From: Vibrio sinus
GTDB taxonomy: Bacteria > Pseudomonadota > Gammaproteobacteria > Enterobacterales > Vibrionaceae
Assembly: GCF_023634645.1 (NCBI RefSeq)
Contig: NZ_JAMKMR010000010.1
Coordinates: 62,001 to 126,000 of the forward strand
Direction of reading: 5' to 3'
Length of the DNA stretch: 64,000 bases
Under the pieces are notes generated by a model. That model saw only the letters and a program-made list of their open reading frames with translations, had not been told where the DNA came from and did not search any database. The stretch's first letter is position 1, and every line of letters starts with the position of its first letter. Of the stretch, positions 50,937 to 60,929 are shown in pieces. A program made the translations under genes and the position numbers.

Positions 50937-51569
50937 TTACTCCTTAGCTTCAACTTGTTCTGGTTTAAACGTACGGATACCCCAGATAAGGAAACCGATT
51001 AGGAAAAACGCGGAAGGTGCTAATAGCATTAGGCCATTTGGTTCGTACCAGCCACCATTTTTAGTTAAAGGCAGTACTTCCATACCAAACAACTTACCGG
51101 AACCCAATAGCTCACGGAAGAAACCAACGGTTAACAAAACGAATCCATACCCCAGTCCGTTTGCAATACCATCTAAGAACGACGGCATCGGTGGAGACTT
51201 CATCGCAAATGCTTCAGCTCGGCCCATAACGATACAGTTTGTAATAATCAAACCAACGAAAACCGACAACTGCTTAGAGATTTCAAACAAGAAGGCTTTT
51301 AACACTTCGTCGACCACGATAACCAAAGACGCGATGATCGCCATTTGGACGATAATACGCACACTATTTGGAATGTGATGACGAATTAAAGAAACGAACA
51401 GGTTTGAAAACGCCGTTACGAAACATACCGCAACCGTCATTACAAATGCCGTCTCTAGCTTTGTCGTCACCGCTAGGGCTGAACAAACCCCAAGTACCTG
51501 TAGTGCAATTGGATTGTTGTCTAAGATTGGAGAAAGCAAACTCTTTCTCAATGATTGCCCACTAGCCAT
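50937..51569 (-). CDS. nqrD: Na+-NQR subunit D
   Basis: A 210-residue inner-membrane subunit with six helices, homologous to RnfE and to NqrE in inverted topology. Cys29 (LGVCSALAV) and Cys112 ([13 protein letters not shown]) are the expected iron-binding cysteines. It overlaps nqrC by 8 bp and precedes nqrE by 8 bp. Confidence 0.97.
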   Translation of the reverse strand: MASGQSLRKSLLSPILDNNPIALQVLGVCSALAVTTKLETAFVMTVAVCFVTAFSNLFVSLIRHHIPNSVRIIVQMAIIASLVIVVDEVLKAFLFEISKQLSVFVGLIITNCIVMGRAEAFAMKSPPMPSFLDGIANGLGYGFVLLTVGFFRELLGSGKLFGMEVLPLTKNGGWYEPNGLMLLAPSAFFLIGFLIWGIRTFKPEQVEAKE

Positions 51570-52335
51570 TATTTAGCTCTCCATTTCTCACTTTTGCTAA
51601 GAAAGGCCCATATCCCAGCTTACCAAACCAAAAGTCAAACGTATGTTGCACACCATTACTGGTCAGTGTGGCACCAGAAAGGGCATCGACGTCATGAGTT
51701 GATCCTTCAGGCGCGCCACCTTTCACCACTTCGATAGCTGGTTTAAAGTTTGAGTCATACAGTTTTTTGCCAACAAATTGCGCGCGCCAACTCGGGCTTT
51801 CAACCTCTCCACCTAACCCAGGAGTTTCCCCTTGTTGGTAGTAAGTCAGTCCAGTGATGGTATCTCCATCGGTTTTTACCGCAACAAATGCGTACATCAT
51901 CGACCAAAGACCAGTACCGTTAATCGGTAGAATCACTTTGGTCACTTTACCTTCGTCTTTCACAAGATAGACGACGCCAATATTTGCGCGGCGACCAATT
52001 TTCGCGACGTCTTCTTCAGGCGTCAATTTCATGGATGTTGCAGGGTTTTTCGCCGCTTTTCTTTCATCAAAATCTGCTGCATCACCTTTAACAAACTGAC
52101 CAGTGTTAAAGTCGATAAGGCGAGGTTCAATGTACTTCGCAAAAAGCTCAGGAACGGTCCCTTTTTGTTTTATACCTGCAACTTCAAGAATTTTAGTTTG
52201 TTTATCTAAAGCTGCATTTTCTATCTGTTTGCCTCGCAGCCCCACTGCTGCTACCGATACGATAATTGAGCAGACTAAGCTCAATACGATGACGACAAAC
52301 AGCGTTTTTTTAATACTGTCGTTATTGCTTGCCAT
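51562..52335 (-). CDS. nqrC: Na+-NQR subunit C (covalent FMN)
   Basis: A 257-residue subunit with one N-terminal membrane helix (about 11-32) and a periplasmic FMN-binding domain. The ApbE target motif is [11 protein letters not shown] with Thr223. I start at the ATG at 52335 ([15 protein letters not shown]), which overlaps the nqrB end by 14 bp; the longer frame from 52344 is possible. It overlaps nqrD by 8 bp, so translation of nqrB-nqrC-nqrD is probably coupled. Confidence 0.96.
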   Translation of the reverse strand: MASNNDSIKKTLFVVIVLSLVCSIIVSVAAVGLRGKQIENAALDKQTKILEVAGIKQKGTVPELFAKYIEPRLIDFNTGQFVKGDAADFDERKAAKNPATSMKLTPEEDVAKIGRRANIGVVYLVKDEGKVTKVILPINGTGLWSMMYAFVAVKTDGDTITGLTYYQQGETPGLGGEVESPSWRAQFVGKKLYDSNFKPAIEVVKGGAPEGSTHDVDALSGATLTSNGVQHTFDFWFGKLGYGPFLAKVRNGELNNG

Positions 52336-53569
52336 AGCGACCAAGTCTCCGCTTGATATTCTTTTCTATCACCACATGATCGAACAGAGGTGCAAATAAA
52401 TTCGCGAATAGAATCGCCAACATCATCCCTTCTGGATATGCTGGATTGACTACCCGAATCATGACGCACATCGCTCCAATCAATATGCCGTAGGCCCACT
52501 TCCCTTTGTCTGTAAATGACGCTGACACCGGATCGGTCGCCATAAAGAACATACCAAATGCAAAGCCGCCAAGAACCAAATGCCAATACCAAGGCATGCT
52601 GAACATTGGGTTGGTGTCCGAGCCGATAACGTTAAACATGGTTGCCGCAGCTATCATGCCGATCATGACACCGAGAATGATTCTCCAAGAGGCGATGCCC
52701 AGATAGACGATAAACGCCGCACCAATCGCCAATGCCAAAGTAGACACTTCACCGATAGAGCCTGGAATATTTCCGATGAAAGCATCCATCCAAGTGATTG
52801 AATGACCAGTTACCGAATCAACCAAAGCACCGTGACCACCTTGAGACCATTGGCTTAGCGCGGTTGCGCCTGAGTATCCATCAGCTGCTGTCCAAACTAA
52901 ATCGCCAGAGATTTGTGCCGGATAAGCAAAGAACAGAAATGCACGTCCTGCTAAAGCTGGGTTTAAGAAGTTGCGTCCCGTACCGCCAAAGATTTCTTTC
53001 GCGACCACGACACCAAAAGTAATACCCAATGCAGCTTGCCATAGAGGCAAAGTGGGAGGAACAATCAAGGCGAACAGGATAGAAGTGACAAAGAAGCCTT
53101 CGTTGACTTCATGCTTGCGTACCATACAAAACAGCACTTCCCAGAAGCCACCCACGATGAATACCGTGATATAGATAGGCAAAAAGTAGGTTGCACCCAG
53201 CAACATCTTACTGCCCCAGCCCGCATCGGTGGTCATTGTGCCACCTAGCATTTCGGTGAACCAATAATGCCAATCACCAGCAATAATGTCTGTTAGTTGC
53301 TGGCCTGAGTACAGGTGGTTTAGCGCTGCGATGGCTTGGCCACCAACGTTATACATTCCCCAAAACATCGCTGGGAACACCGCTAGCCACACCATGATCA
53401 TGATACGTTTTAGATCAACGCTGTCTCGGACGTGTGAGCTCTTTTTTGTGATAAGACCTGGTGTATAAAATATGGTTGCGGCTGCCTCATACAAAGCAAA
53501 CCACTTCTCATGTTTACCACCTGGCTCGAAGTGCGGCTCAATATCTTCAAGAAATTTTTTAAGGCCCAT
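52322..53569 (-). CDS. nqrB: Na+-NQR subunit B (covalent FMN)
   Basis: A 415-residue inner-membrane subunit that holds covalent FMN on Thr236 ([10 protein letters not shown], the position known from Vibrio cholerae), riboflavin and the ubiquinone site; several helices form the sodium path. The N-terminus [14 protein letters not shown] matches family members, so I start at the ATG at 53569 rather than 53605. It begins 5 bp after nqrA. Confidence 0.97.
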   Translation of the reverse strand: MGLKKFLEDIEPHFEPGGKHEKWFALYEAAATIFYTPGLITKKSSHVRDSVDLKRIMIMVWLAVFPAMFWGMYNVGGQAIAALNHLYSGQQLTDIIAGDWHYWFTEMLGGTMTTDAGWGSKMLLGATYFLPIYITVFIVGGFWEVLFCMVRKHEVNEGFFVTSILFALIVPPTLPLWQAALGITFGVVVAKEIFGGTGRNFLNPALAGRAFLFFAYPAQISGDLVWTAADGYSGATALSQWSQGGHGALVDSVTGHSITWMDAFIGNIPGSIGEVSTLALAIGAAFIVYLGIASWRIILGVMIGMIAAATMFNVIGSDTNPMFSMPWYWHLVLGGFAFGMFFMATDPVSASFTDKGKWAYGILIGAMCVMIRVVNPAYPEGMMLAILFANLFAPLFDHVVIEKNIKRRLGRYGKQ

Positions 53570-53574
53570 TACAA

Positions 53575-54915
53575 TTATCCTTCCTTCTCTATTGTATCTA
53601 GGCAATCACGAAGCAGAGGACCATATTCGTATTTACCTGGGCACACAAAAGTACATAGTGCGAGATCTTCTTCATCCAGCTCTAAAGCCCCTAAGCGCTG
53701 AGCGCTATCCGTATCACCCGCGCACAGATCTCGAAGTAACAATGTCGGCTCCATATCCAATGGCATCACCTTTTCATAGTTGCCAATGGGTACCATGGAA
53801 CGGTCACTGCCATTAGTTGACGTCGTCATGTTATACAGTTGGCCCTTGAATAAATGGCCAAGATAAGCTCGAGTCACTGAGAACTTGTTCTTGCCAGGCG
53901 TAGCCCAGCCAAGAAACTCTTTGTCTCGGCCTTCACGTAACACTGATACCTGCAGATGATAGCGGCCTAAATAAACGTGTGGGCCACAGGCATGAGTTCC
54001 TGTCAATACCGAACCAGAAATGAGTCGCACTTCCCCTTGCATCAATTCACCGTCAGTGAGTTGCTCAAGGTTTGCCCCAATTTGAGTTCGAATTAAACGA
54101 GGGTTATTGACCACTGGTCCAGCCACTGACACCACTCGCTCGGTATACAACTCACCAGTTAAAAACAACTGACCAAACGCAATCACGTCCTGATAGTTGA
54201 TGCTCCATGCCACATGCTCTGCATTGACCGGATACAAGAAATGCATATGAGTGCCAGCAAGGCCTGCTGGATGAGGGCCACTAAATACATGTTCTTCTAC
54301 TTTAGGGCTTGAAGAGGTTGGTAGTGTTTTGTCTGATTTGCAAACAAGCACTTTATCTTCAGTGAGAACAGAAAGAACATCCAAGCCAGCACGAAATGCC
54401 TGAGCTTGCTCGTTAATGATCAATTCTGGGTCTGCTGCAAGTGGATTGGTATCCATTGCAGTAACAAAAATTGCTTTAGTTGAGGAATCGACTGCTGGTA
54501 CCTTACTAAATGGACGAGTACGCAATGCAGTCCATAGTCCGGATTCCACCAGTTGAGAAACAACGCCAGAGCGCTCTAGGTTGACGATTTGATTGTCTTC
54601 AAACTTGTCGAAAGTGACTTGCTCCTCACCAGCGATTTCAATCACAACGGATTGTAAAACGCGCCTAGCGCCACGATTTATTTCGACAACTTTACCACTT
54701 GCTGGAGAGGTAAACTTCACGCCTGGATTCTTCTTATCTTCAAAAAGAATCTGCGCTTTTTTTACTTCATCTCCAACACGGACATGCATGGTAGGACGCA
54801 TACCCACATACTCTTCGCCTAGCAAGGCAACCTTATTGATGGATTTACCATCATCTATTACCTGAGAAGGAGCTCCTGCTATTGGAAGGTCCAATCCTTT
54901 TTTAATTGTAATCAT
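53575..54915 (-). CDS. nqrA: Na+-NQR subunit A
   Basis: A 446-residue cytoplasmic-face subunit of the sodium-pumping NADH:ubiquinone reductase. The family N-terminus [16 protein letters not shown] puts the start at the ATG at 54915; an in-frame GTG at 54927 would add MQVR. Neither has a clear Shine-Dalgarno, unlike a small ORF in the leader. [14 protein letters not shown] and the C-terminal [13 protein letters not shown] are conserved. It heads the minus-strand nqrABCDEF run. The pump builds the sodium gradient used for motility and solute uptake in marine vibrios. Confidence 0.97.
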   Translation of the reverse strand: MITIKKGLDLPIAGAPSQVIDDGKSINKVALLGEEYVGMRPTMHVRVGDEVKKAQILFEDKKNPGVKFTSPASGKVVEINRGARRVLQSVVIEIAGEEQVTFDKFEDNQIVNLERSGVVSQLVESGLWTALRTRPFSKVPAVDSSTKAIFVTAMDTNPLAADPELIINEQAQAFRAGLDVLSVLTEDKVLVCKSDKTLPTSSSPKVEEHVFSGPHPAGLAGTHMHFLYPVNAEHVAWSINYQDVIAFGQLFLTGELYTERVVSVAGPVVNNPRLIRTQIGANLEQLTDGELMQGEVRLISGSVLTGTHACGPHVYLGRYHLQVSVLREGRDKEFLGWATPGKNKFSVTRAYLGHLFKGQLYNMTTSTNGSDRSMVPIGNYEKVMPLDMEPTLLLRDLCAGDTDSAQRLGALELDEEDLALCTFVCPGKYEYGPLLRDCLDTIEKEG

Positions 54916-54973
54916 ACGCACTTGCACTAGTGTATAGAAAAATTTTTATAATTGCGTAATGTTAGACACGACA

Positions 54974-55021
54974 TCAGTGTCCGGTTTCGACTTGGAGAAA
55001 GCCAAAATCGCAACATCCCAT
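54974..55021 (-). CDS. Candidate 15-codon upstream ORF in the nqr leader
   Basis: ATG at 55019-55021, 15 codons (MGCCDFGFLQVETGH), stop at 54974-54976. AGGAG (55027-55031) sits 5 bases before it, a far better ribosome site than that of nqrA. It ends 58 bases before the nqrA ATG. Too short to call as protein; a regulatory leader peptide is possible. Confidence 0.4.
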   Translation of the reverse strand: MGCCDFGFLQVETGH

Positions 55022-55035
55022 TTAAACTCCTGTCA

Positions 55036-55085
55036 CAGACCCCATCTAGGTCTGCTAGGGGCGCTAGTCTAGCATTTTTTACAAA
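55036..55085 (-). promoter_or_regulatory. Candidate nqr promoter and 5' hairpin
   Basis: An extended -10 TGCTAGACT (TAGACT at 55066-55071) has no clear -35. Just downstream CAGACC...GGTCTG (55036-55054) forms a hairpin ahead of the upstream ORF. The remaining 55072-55332, up to bolA, is AT-rich; I see no gene in it. A second possible -10, TATACA, lies directly before nqrA. Confidence 0.45.
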
Positions 55086-55332
55086 TGGGATGCCATGACA
55101 TCAAATAGAATGATTGTTCAATTTGGTGGGAATTGAGAAATAAAATACGAAGAAAGATCATAACTTTGAGCTATCGCACATAGAAAACGCGTTTACAATT
55201 TGTAATGATTTACATCGTTCGGTAAAACAGGATGGCGAATTTATAAACAAGCTGGCCATTTTTAGAGAAAACATTATTTTAACTTAATGCTAAAAAATGC
55301 TTATAAAATCACCAGCTTGGTATGGCATATTG

Positions 55333-55644
55333 TTACTTTTTGCCCCCCCCCATACAAGCAGGACTATCTGGAATTAATTCGCCACTTTCTTGCCACTCGG
55401 TCGGAGTATAAGCTTTGATAGACAGCGCATGTATAGCGTTGGCCAACTCATCAGACAATATTTGATTCACAGCTCGATGTCTGGCAATCAAACGCTGATT
55501 CTCAAACTGCTCACTGACAACTACCACCTTAAAATGACTTTCAGACCCTTCAGGCACATTGTGCATATAGCTCTCGTTTATCACATGCAGAACTTGGGGG
55601 GAAAAGCTTGCGGTCAACTTGCTTTCAATGACTTCTTTGATCAT
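55333..55644 (-). CDS. bolA: BolA-family protein
   Basis: A 103-residue stress-response protein of the BolA family, a class II KH-like fold that pairs with monothiol glutaredoxins and is reported to bind DNA. Conserved [28 protein letters not shown] is present, including the C-terminal-face His of the RHRxV motif. I start at the ATG at 55644 ([10 protein letters not shown]) with AAGGAA upstream, not 55665. Nine consecutive G in the sense strand encode the final MGGGKK, a slippage-prone tract. It lies divergent from rlmG. Confidence 0.92.
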   Translation of the reverse strand: MIKEVIESKLTASFSPQVLHVINESYMHNVPEGSESHFKVVVVSEQFENQRLIARHRAVNQILSDELANAIHALSIKAYTPTEWQESGELIPDSPACMGGGKK

Positions 55645-55787
55645 ACGTGTTCCTTGCCTCGTCATGGACGAGATTGAGTATCAATTGATGCGACTATCAT
55701 ACCCCTATCGCTATCGGTGAGAAAGGTTTCGCTATATACGCCCTCTTTTGAGAGAATATGCATTAAGTAAACAATCAGCTAAATCTT

Positions 55788-56918
55788 ATGAATACTGAGC
55801 TACAACTCTTCGAGCGCAAACTCAGCCTCTATCGCTTTCCAAAACAGGCACAAGAAACATTGCAAGCATGGGATGCGGGAGATGAGTATTTAATTAACCA
55901 CGTGGAAAAGATGGCTTTGCCTACCGAAAGCCGCATTCTTATCCTAAACGATAATTTTGGCGCCCTTTCCTGCTGGTTTTCTGAAAATCATCAAGTCACC
56001 ATGATGAGTGACTCATACCTATCTCACAAAGGGACGCTAAAAAACTTACAGCGCAATCAATGTAGTAAAATTGAGTTTTTACAAGCGACTGACTCCGTTC
56101 CTCAAGATACAGATATCGTGTTGTTTAAGTTACCGAAAAACAACCGAATGCTCTCTTGGCAATTGTTCCAACTCAGAACTCAACTCCGCAGTGATATACC
56201 TATCATCGCGGTCAATAAAGCCAAAGAGATTCATACCTCGACATTAACACTGTTTGAAAAATATTTGGGTGAGACTACCACCTCCCTTTCGTGGAAAAAA
56301 CACCGTCTTGTTTTTGCCAAAGCGGACTCCAGTCTTACCAGCTCAGTTGATCCTATCCATCAATGGAATGTAGATGGTGAAGCGATTCAATTGAAAAATT
56401 TACCAAACGTTTACTCTGGGGACTCGTTAGATCTTGGCGCTCGCTTTATGCTAGAACACATCCCGCAAGATCCGGAACTTCGGCATATTATCGATTTGGG
56501 CTGTGGCAATGGCGTGCTATCAATAAAGGCGGGCCAATTGAATCCACAAGCGAGAATCACAAGCGTAGATGAGAGCTTTATGGCTGTGGAATCTGCCAAA
56601 CAAAACTTAGCCGATAACCTAGGTGAAGATAGACAGGTGCAATGCATTGCAAACAATTGTTTGGATGGATTTAAAGAAAACAGCACCTACCTGGTGCTAT
56701 GCAACCCTCCGTTTCACCAAGGGCTAGCCATCACTGACCACATAGCGTGGCAGATGTTCTGTGATGCAAAGCGGGTTCTTAATACTGGAGGACAATTAAT
56801 TGTTATCGGCAATCGTCACCTCAGTTACGATGTTAAGTTAGCTAGACTATTTGGCAAAAACAATGTGAAGGTATTAGCAACAAATAAGAAATTTGTGATT
56901 TTACAAGCAACTAAATAG
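55788..56918 (+). CDS. rlmG: 23S rRNA (guanine-1835-N2)-methyltransferase
   Basis: A 376-residue SAM-dependent methyltransferase that modifies G1835 of 23S rRNA. It matches E. coli RlmG (YgjO, 378 aa) over its length: LQAWDAGDEYL near residue 25, LNDNFGALSC (53-62), KEIHTSTLTLFEKYLG (146-161), DLGCGNG (236-242) and NPPF catalytic motif (306-309). The N-terminal half is a degenerate methyltransferase domain, as in the RsmC/RlmG group. The paralogue RsmC is shorter and lacks these N-terminal blocks. Confidence 0.92.
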   Translation: MNTELQLFERKLSLYRFPKQAQETLQAWDAGDEYLINHVEKMALPTESRILILNDNFGALSCWFSENHQVTMMSDSYLSHKGTLKNLQRNQCSKIEFLQATDSVPQDTDIVLFKLPKNNRMLSWQLFQLRTQLRSDIPIIAVNKAKEIHTSTLTLFEKYLGETTTSLSWKKHRLVFAKADSSLTSSVDPIHQWNVDGEAIQLKNLPNVYSGDSLDLGARFMLEHIPQDPELRHIIDLGCGNGVLSIKAGQLNPQARITSVDESFMAVESAKQNLADNLGEDRQVQCIANNCLDGFKENSTYLVLCNPPFHQGLAITDHIAWQMFCDAKRVLNTGGQLIVIGNRHLSYDVKLARLFGKNNVKVLATNKKFVILQATK

Positions 56919-57011
56919 TTCATTATTATCTACAGCTAAGTGACCAAGGATTTGGGATTCTGGTCACTGTATGGCGAACACTTCAAAATGGGATTAAGGA
57001 AGGAAATTACC

Positions 57012-57584
57012 ATGAGAAAACTGGCCCTCGTAGCTTCAATGGCTCTACTCAGCGCCTGTTCCGCTCCTCAACAAGAACAAATCAACTTTACACCTGAAGC
57101 CGTACACAGCAAAAATGCATTGGTTCACGGCAAAACATACAGCTTATCCAGTAAAGATATCCGATCTGCACAATATGTTGCTTTGGTTGATAGTGGCCGT
57201 TCAAGTATTGAACCCATTCATTCAAGACAAAATGTACGCATCGCGCTAGAAAACGCGCTTGCCGAACAATTCAAATCTCAAGGCTTCAACCTTTCCGTCA
57301 ATAGTCCAGACTCTGTTGAGCTCGATATTCAAGAACTGTTGGTCAATGTTAAGCACTCCGTCATGAAAAATGAAATGGAAGGCAAAGTGACCTTGGTCCT
57401 TACCGTAGAGACACCAAAAGGAAAGTTGGTGAAAACTTATAATGGAACATCGAAGAAAACAGGCTTACTCAGTGCATCAAATAGCAATATCCAAGAAGTA
57501 CTCAACGACTTAGTTGATCATGTACTCAAAGAAATTGCCAATGACAAAGAGCTACAAACTTACATGCAGGAAAACTTTCAATGA
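57012..57584 (+). CDS. yajG: YajG-family lipoprotein
   Basis: A 190-residue lipoprotein of the YajG family. I start at the ATG at 57012 (MRKLALVASMALLSAC), preceded by AAGGAAGG; the signal ends in LSAC with Cys16, which becomes the lipid anchor. The mature part has family blocks SSKDIRSAQYVALVDSG and a C-terminal amphipathic region. Function is not established; an outer-membrane location is inferred. Its stop overlaps the cyclophilin start (ATGA), and ampG follows, as in enterobacteria. Confidence 0.88.
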   Translation: MRKLALVASMALLSACSAPQQEQINFTPEAVHSKNALVHGKTYSLSSKDIRSAQYVALVDSGRSSIEPIHSRQNVRIALENALAEQFKSQGFNLSVNSPDSVELDIQELLVNVKHSVMKNEMEGKVTLVLTVETPKGKLVKTYNGTSKKTGLLSASNSNIQEVLNDLVDHVLKEIANDKELQTYMQENFQ

Positions 57585-58129
57585 TTAGAGCTTTTATCGC
57601 TTCACTAGCATTATTTAGCTGCTTAGCGTTTGCAGGACCCGAAGTGAAATTCGAAACCAACGTAGGCAACTTCACTGTGGAGCTAAACACAGAAAAAGCC
57701 CCGATTACGACGAAAAACTTTTTGCGTTACGTCAATGATGGAAGCTATGTCGGCAGCATTTTTCATCGTGTCATTCCTGGCTTCATGGTTCAAGGTGGTG
57801 GGTTCGATAAAGAAATGAACCGCTTAAACTCTTACCCTCCCATCAAAAACGAAGCCTCTAATGGCTTAAAGAACCTTAAAGCGACCATCGCCATGGCTCG
57901 GACGAGTGATCCTAACTCAGCAACGAGACAATTTTTTATCAATTTGGTTAACAATGATTTCTTAGATCATAGTGCGACTCAGGATGGATATGCTGTCTTT
58001 GGTAAAGTGGTGAAAGGGTTTAATGTCATTGAAGACATTGCCAAAAAACCAACCCACTCACTAGGACAGATGAGGAATGTTCCTATTCAGCCGATTGTCA
58101 TCACCAATGTCACACTGTTGAAACCTTAA
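57581..58129 (+). CDS. ppiA: Periplasmic cyclophilin-type peptidyl-prolyl isomerase
   Basis: A 182-residue precursor with a Sec signal peptide (cleavage near residue 18, AFA|GPE). The mature cyclophilin catalyses proline isomerisation in the periplasm. The core runs VKFETNVGNFTVELNTEKAP..., FHRVIPGFMVQGGGF with the catalytic Arg, and ARTSDPNSATRQFFINL. It resembles E. coli PpiA. It overlaps the yajG stop by 4 bp, so translation is coupled. The gene symbol is by resemblance. Confidence 0.88.
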   Translation: MIRAFIASLALFSCLAFAGPEVKFETNVGNFTVELNTEKAPITTKNFLRYVNDGSYVGSIFHRVIPGFMVQGGGFDKEMNRLNSYPPIKNEASNGLKNLKATIAMARTSDPNSATRQFFINLVNNDFLDHSATQDGYAVFGKVVKGFNVIEDIAKKPTHSLGQMRNVPIQPIVITNVTLLKP

Positions 58130-58198
58130 CGTTCACGACTAAATGGCTCCAAGCGAACAAAGTGCATCTAGCGCAGCGGGAACTCGGAGCCTTTATAG

Positions 58199-58228
58199 AA
58201 TAAACCGCACTTTGACACGGTTTATTTT
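58199..58228 (+). terminator. Terminator downstream of the cyclophilin gene
   Basis: AATAAACCG / CGGTTTATT stem with a 10-base loop, ending in four T on the plus strand. It separates yajG-ppiA from ampG. Confidence 0.6.
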
Positions 58229-58310
58229 GAACCAAAAGCCTTGTAAGCCTGCGCAGGTAAATTCCCACTATGCCTGTTATTAAGGATAAACGCCTTCAAA
58301 GGATCTACTC

Positions 58311-59705
58311 ATGTCTTTACACTCTCGCTCTTCTTCGTGGGCTGAAACTCTCCGCTCCTACTGGGATAAGCGCTTACTTTGGGTCTTCATGCTTGGCTGC
58401 TCTAGTGGCTTCCCATGGGTGCTGATTGGCTCCAACATGTCTGGCTGGTTAAAAGACTCTGGTTTAACCCGCACTGCTATCGGTTATTTTGGCAGTGTCT
58501 TTGTCGTCTATGCCATCAACTTTCTCTGGGCACCTCTGGTTGATAGGGTAAAAATCCCTTTGCTTTATCGCCTGTTAGGACAACGAAGAAGCTGGATATT
58601 GTTGTGTCAGTTTATCGTACTCATATTGACGCTATACATTGCTGGCGTGGATCCTGCCAAAAGCCTAATGCTGACTTCCATGCTCGCACTAGGTATTGCG
58701 ACCGCCTCAGCCACGCAAGATATAGCTGTCGATGCGTTTAGGATAGATACCTTCCCAAAATCGGATTCTGAAAAGCTTCCCCAGGCTTCCGCAATGGCCG
58801 TGATCGGTTGGTGGACAGGTTACTCACTGCCTGGCTATCTTGCGTTTATCAACGCCGATTCCATAGGCTGGAATGGGGTATATTACGGGATGGCAGGCAT
58901 CGTAGTCATACTCATGATATTTACCTTACTCACACGAGAGCCAAAAACCCACCGTGATGCCCTTCAGCACAAGGCTGAGCTCGAACACATTGAAGTGGTC
59001 GGCTCTCCAATGGCTGCATGGATTACCGTGACCGTCGTTGAACCGTTCCTCGATTTCTTCCGACGCAACGGTGTTCGGGTAGCCATCACGTTATTGCTAT
59101 TCGTATTTCTATTCAAAATTGGCGAAGCCTTCTTGGGTAGAATGTCCATTCCATTTTATAAAGACGTAGGCTTTACCAACGAACAAATTGGTGAGTACTC
59201 TAAGTTAATTGGTTGGGGTGCGACGGTTCTCTTTACCATTATTGGCAGTATGATCAATGTCAGGTTTGGTATCATTCGTGGGCTCATGATTGGTGGTATC
59301 GCCATGTCAGCAAGCAACCTGATGTTTTCCTGGATTGCGCACGTCGGCCCAAATGTGCATGTATTTCTTGCCACCATTATTGTTGACAACTTTACCAGTG
59401 CCTTTGCAACCATTGCATTTGTTTCCTTCTTAACCGTGCTAACTGGTCAGGCGTTTTCAGCCACTCAGTACGCTCTATTGGCGTCACTTGGAAACTTAGG
59501 ACGAACGACATTATCGTCATTTAGTGGCGCTCTTGCAGACTACCTAAACAACTGGTCAATGTTCTTCATCCTAACCGCAGTCATGGTCATCCCAAGTCTC
59601 ATTATGCTGTACTCTCTCAGACATTATTTCGATGACATTCTTAATAAGTCGAAAGAAAAAGAAACACAAGAAAATGAGCTGGAAGCAAAAAACTCTGAAA
59701 GCTAA
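58311..59705 (+). CDS. ampG: Muropeptide permease AmpG
   Basis: A 464-residue major-facilitator-family inner-membrane transporter that imports GlcNAc-anhydroMurNAc peptides for peptidoglycan recycling and, indirectly, beta-lactamase induction. It has about 12-14 hydrophobic segments. Family blocks include GCSSGFPWVLIGSNMSGWLKDSGL (N-terminal), TASATQDIAVDAFRID (about 131-146) and GEAFLGRMSIPFYKDVGFTNEQIG. Its neighbours are the yajG/ppiA pair and ompK. It would take up products released by MltD. Confidence 0.93.
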   Translation: MSLHSRSSSWAETLRSYWDKRLLWVFMLGCSSGFPWVLIGSNMSGWLKDSGLTRTAIGYFGSVFVVYAINFLWAPLVDRVKIPLLYRLLGQRRSWILLCQFIVLILTLYIAGVDPAKSLMLTSMLALGIATASATQDIAVDAFRIDTFPKSDSEKLPQASAMAVIGWWTGYSLPGYLAFINADSIGWNGVYYGMAGIVVILMIFTLLTREPKTHRDALQHKAELEHIEVVGSPMAAWITVTVVEPFLDFFRRNGVRVAITLLLFVFLFKIGEAFLGRMSIPFYKDVGFTNEQIGEYSKLIGWGATVLFTIIGSMINVRFGIIRGLMIGGIAMSASNLMFSWIAHVGPNVHVFLATIIVDNFTSAFATIAFVSFLTVLTGQAFSATQYALLASLGNLGRTTLSSFSGALADYLNNWSMFFILTAVMVIPSLIMLYSLRHYFDDILNKSKEKETQENELEAKNSES

Positions 59706-59726
59706 CACAGTATGCTAACCCGCCTT

Positions 59727-59767
59727 CCCAAGCACTGTCCCACCAATTGATGATAAAAGTGCTTGGG
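59727..59767 (+). terminator. Hairpin downstream of ampG
   Basis: A perfect 10-bp inverted repeat (CCCAAGCACT / AGTGCTTGGG) with a 21-base loop lies about 20 bp past ampG. There is no T-run after it, so termination is uncertain. Confidence 0.4.
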
Positions 59768-59863
59768 CCTCTCTCGCCCCAAAAATTGCGCATTTAGACA
59801 CTATAAAACCAAGCTCACTTCATTTTTCAATTTCAATAAAAGTTCCACTCAAAAGAATAAAAA

Positions 59864-59879
59864 TGTGACATAAATCACG
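59864..59879 (+). promoter_or_regulatory. CRP-like site upstream of ompK
   Basis: TGTGACATAAATCACG matches the CRP consensus TGTGAnnnnnnTCACA with one change. It is about 135 bases before the ompK start. cAMP-CRP control would fit regulation of Tsx-type nucleoside channels. The 59706-60011 gap has no gene. Confidence 0.65.
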
Positions 59880-60011
59880 CACCAAGTTCAAATAATCACA
59901 TCTTGTTACTTTTAATTGAGAGCTTCGCCGCTATCATTCATCGCTCACAAATTAACTAAGGCGCAACCATAAGCGTCATTTATAGACAAACATATAGAGA
60001 GTTTCCCCTTT

Positions 60012-60812
60012 ATGCGTAAGATACTTTTAGCTCTTAGCCTATTTGCAGTGGTTTCGGCACCCACCTTCGCCGCAGACTATTCAGACGGTAATATCCACAA
60101 AAACGACTACAAATGGATGCAATTCAACTTAATGGGTGCATTCAATGAAAAACCAGGCAACAACAGCCACGACTATGGCGAAATGGAATTTGGCGGTCGC
60201 TCCGGTCTATTTGACTTGTATGGCTATGTCGACGTTTTCAACCTTCTAAGCAACCCAAGCAGTGACAAAGAAGATCAGGACAAAATCTTTATGAAATTTG
60301 CTCCTCGTCTATCTTTAGATGCGCTAACGGGTAAAGATCTGTCTTTTGGTCCAGTGAAAGAATTGTACATTGCGTCTTTGATGGAATGGGACGGTGGTAA
60401 CGTAACCACTAATCCAAATGAAACCAACAGCCAAAAAATTGGTTTAGGTTCAGATGTGATGGTTCCTTGGTTAGGTAAAATTGGCTTGAACTTCTATAAG
60501 ACCTACGATGCGACGAAGAAAGCATGGAACGGCTATCAGATTTCAACGAACTGGTTTAAACCTTTCTATACCTTTGCTAATGGCACATTCCTAGCGTACC
60601 AAGGCTACATAGATTACCAAGTAGGTATGAAAAGTCAGTACTCTACCTCTAGCAACGGCGGTGCTATGTTCAATGGCTTCTACTGGCATTCACAACGCTA
60701 TGCCGTTGGTTATGGTCTAAAACTGTATAAAGATGTATATGGTATTAAAGATACCCCTGGGTTCCGCTCTTCAGGTGTTGCAAACTACATTTCTCTATCT
60801 TATAAGTTCTAA
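60012..60812 (+). CDS. ompK: OmpK/Tsx-family outer-membrane channel
   Basis: A 266-residue precursor with a Sec signal peptide (cleavage near residue 20, TFA|ADY). It belongs to the nucleoside-specific Tsx/OmpK beta-barrel family: DYSDGNIHKNDYKWMQFN near the mature N-terminus, EFGGRSGLFDLYGYVDVFN and a terminal strand ending in Phe (YISLSYKF). OmpK of vibrios is a known phage KVP40 receptor. Nucleoside transport is inferred from the Tsx family. It is flanked by a CRP-like site and a terminator, so is probably a single-gene unit. Confidence 0.93.
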   Translation: MRKILLALSLFAVVSAPTFAADYSDGNIHKNDYKWMQFNLMGAFNEKPGNNSHDYGEMEFGGRSGLFDLYGYVDVFNLLSNPSSDKEDQDKIFMKFAPRLSLDALTGKDLSFGPVKELYIASLMEWDGGNVTTNPNETNSQKIGLGSDVMVPWLGKIGLNFYKTYDATKKAWNGYQISTNWFKPFYTFANGTFLAYQGYIDYQVGMKSQYSTSSNGGAMFNGFYWHSQRYAVGYGLKLYKDVYGIKDTPGFRSSGVANYISLSYKF

Positions 60813-60840
60813 CTTTTAGACCAAGAGCTTACAACAGTGA

Positions 60841-60868
60841 AAATGGTGCCAAATGGCACCATTTTTTG
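60841..60868 (+). terminator. Terminator downstream of ompK
   Basis: AAATGGTGCC AAATGGCACCATTTTTT: a 9-bp stem with a 3-base loop, followed by six T. Confidence 0.9.
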
Positions 60869-60929
60869 GTTTGATTTCCCTTCAATAGTGATTAATCTTG
60901 GCTCAACGATCAGCAAAAGGCTTTAAACA

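Noticed and set aside
55788-56918. RsmC (16S rRNA G1207 methyltransferase)
   Set aside because: Both paralogues share the NPPF domain, but the length and N-terminal blocks match RlmG.
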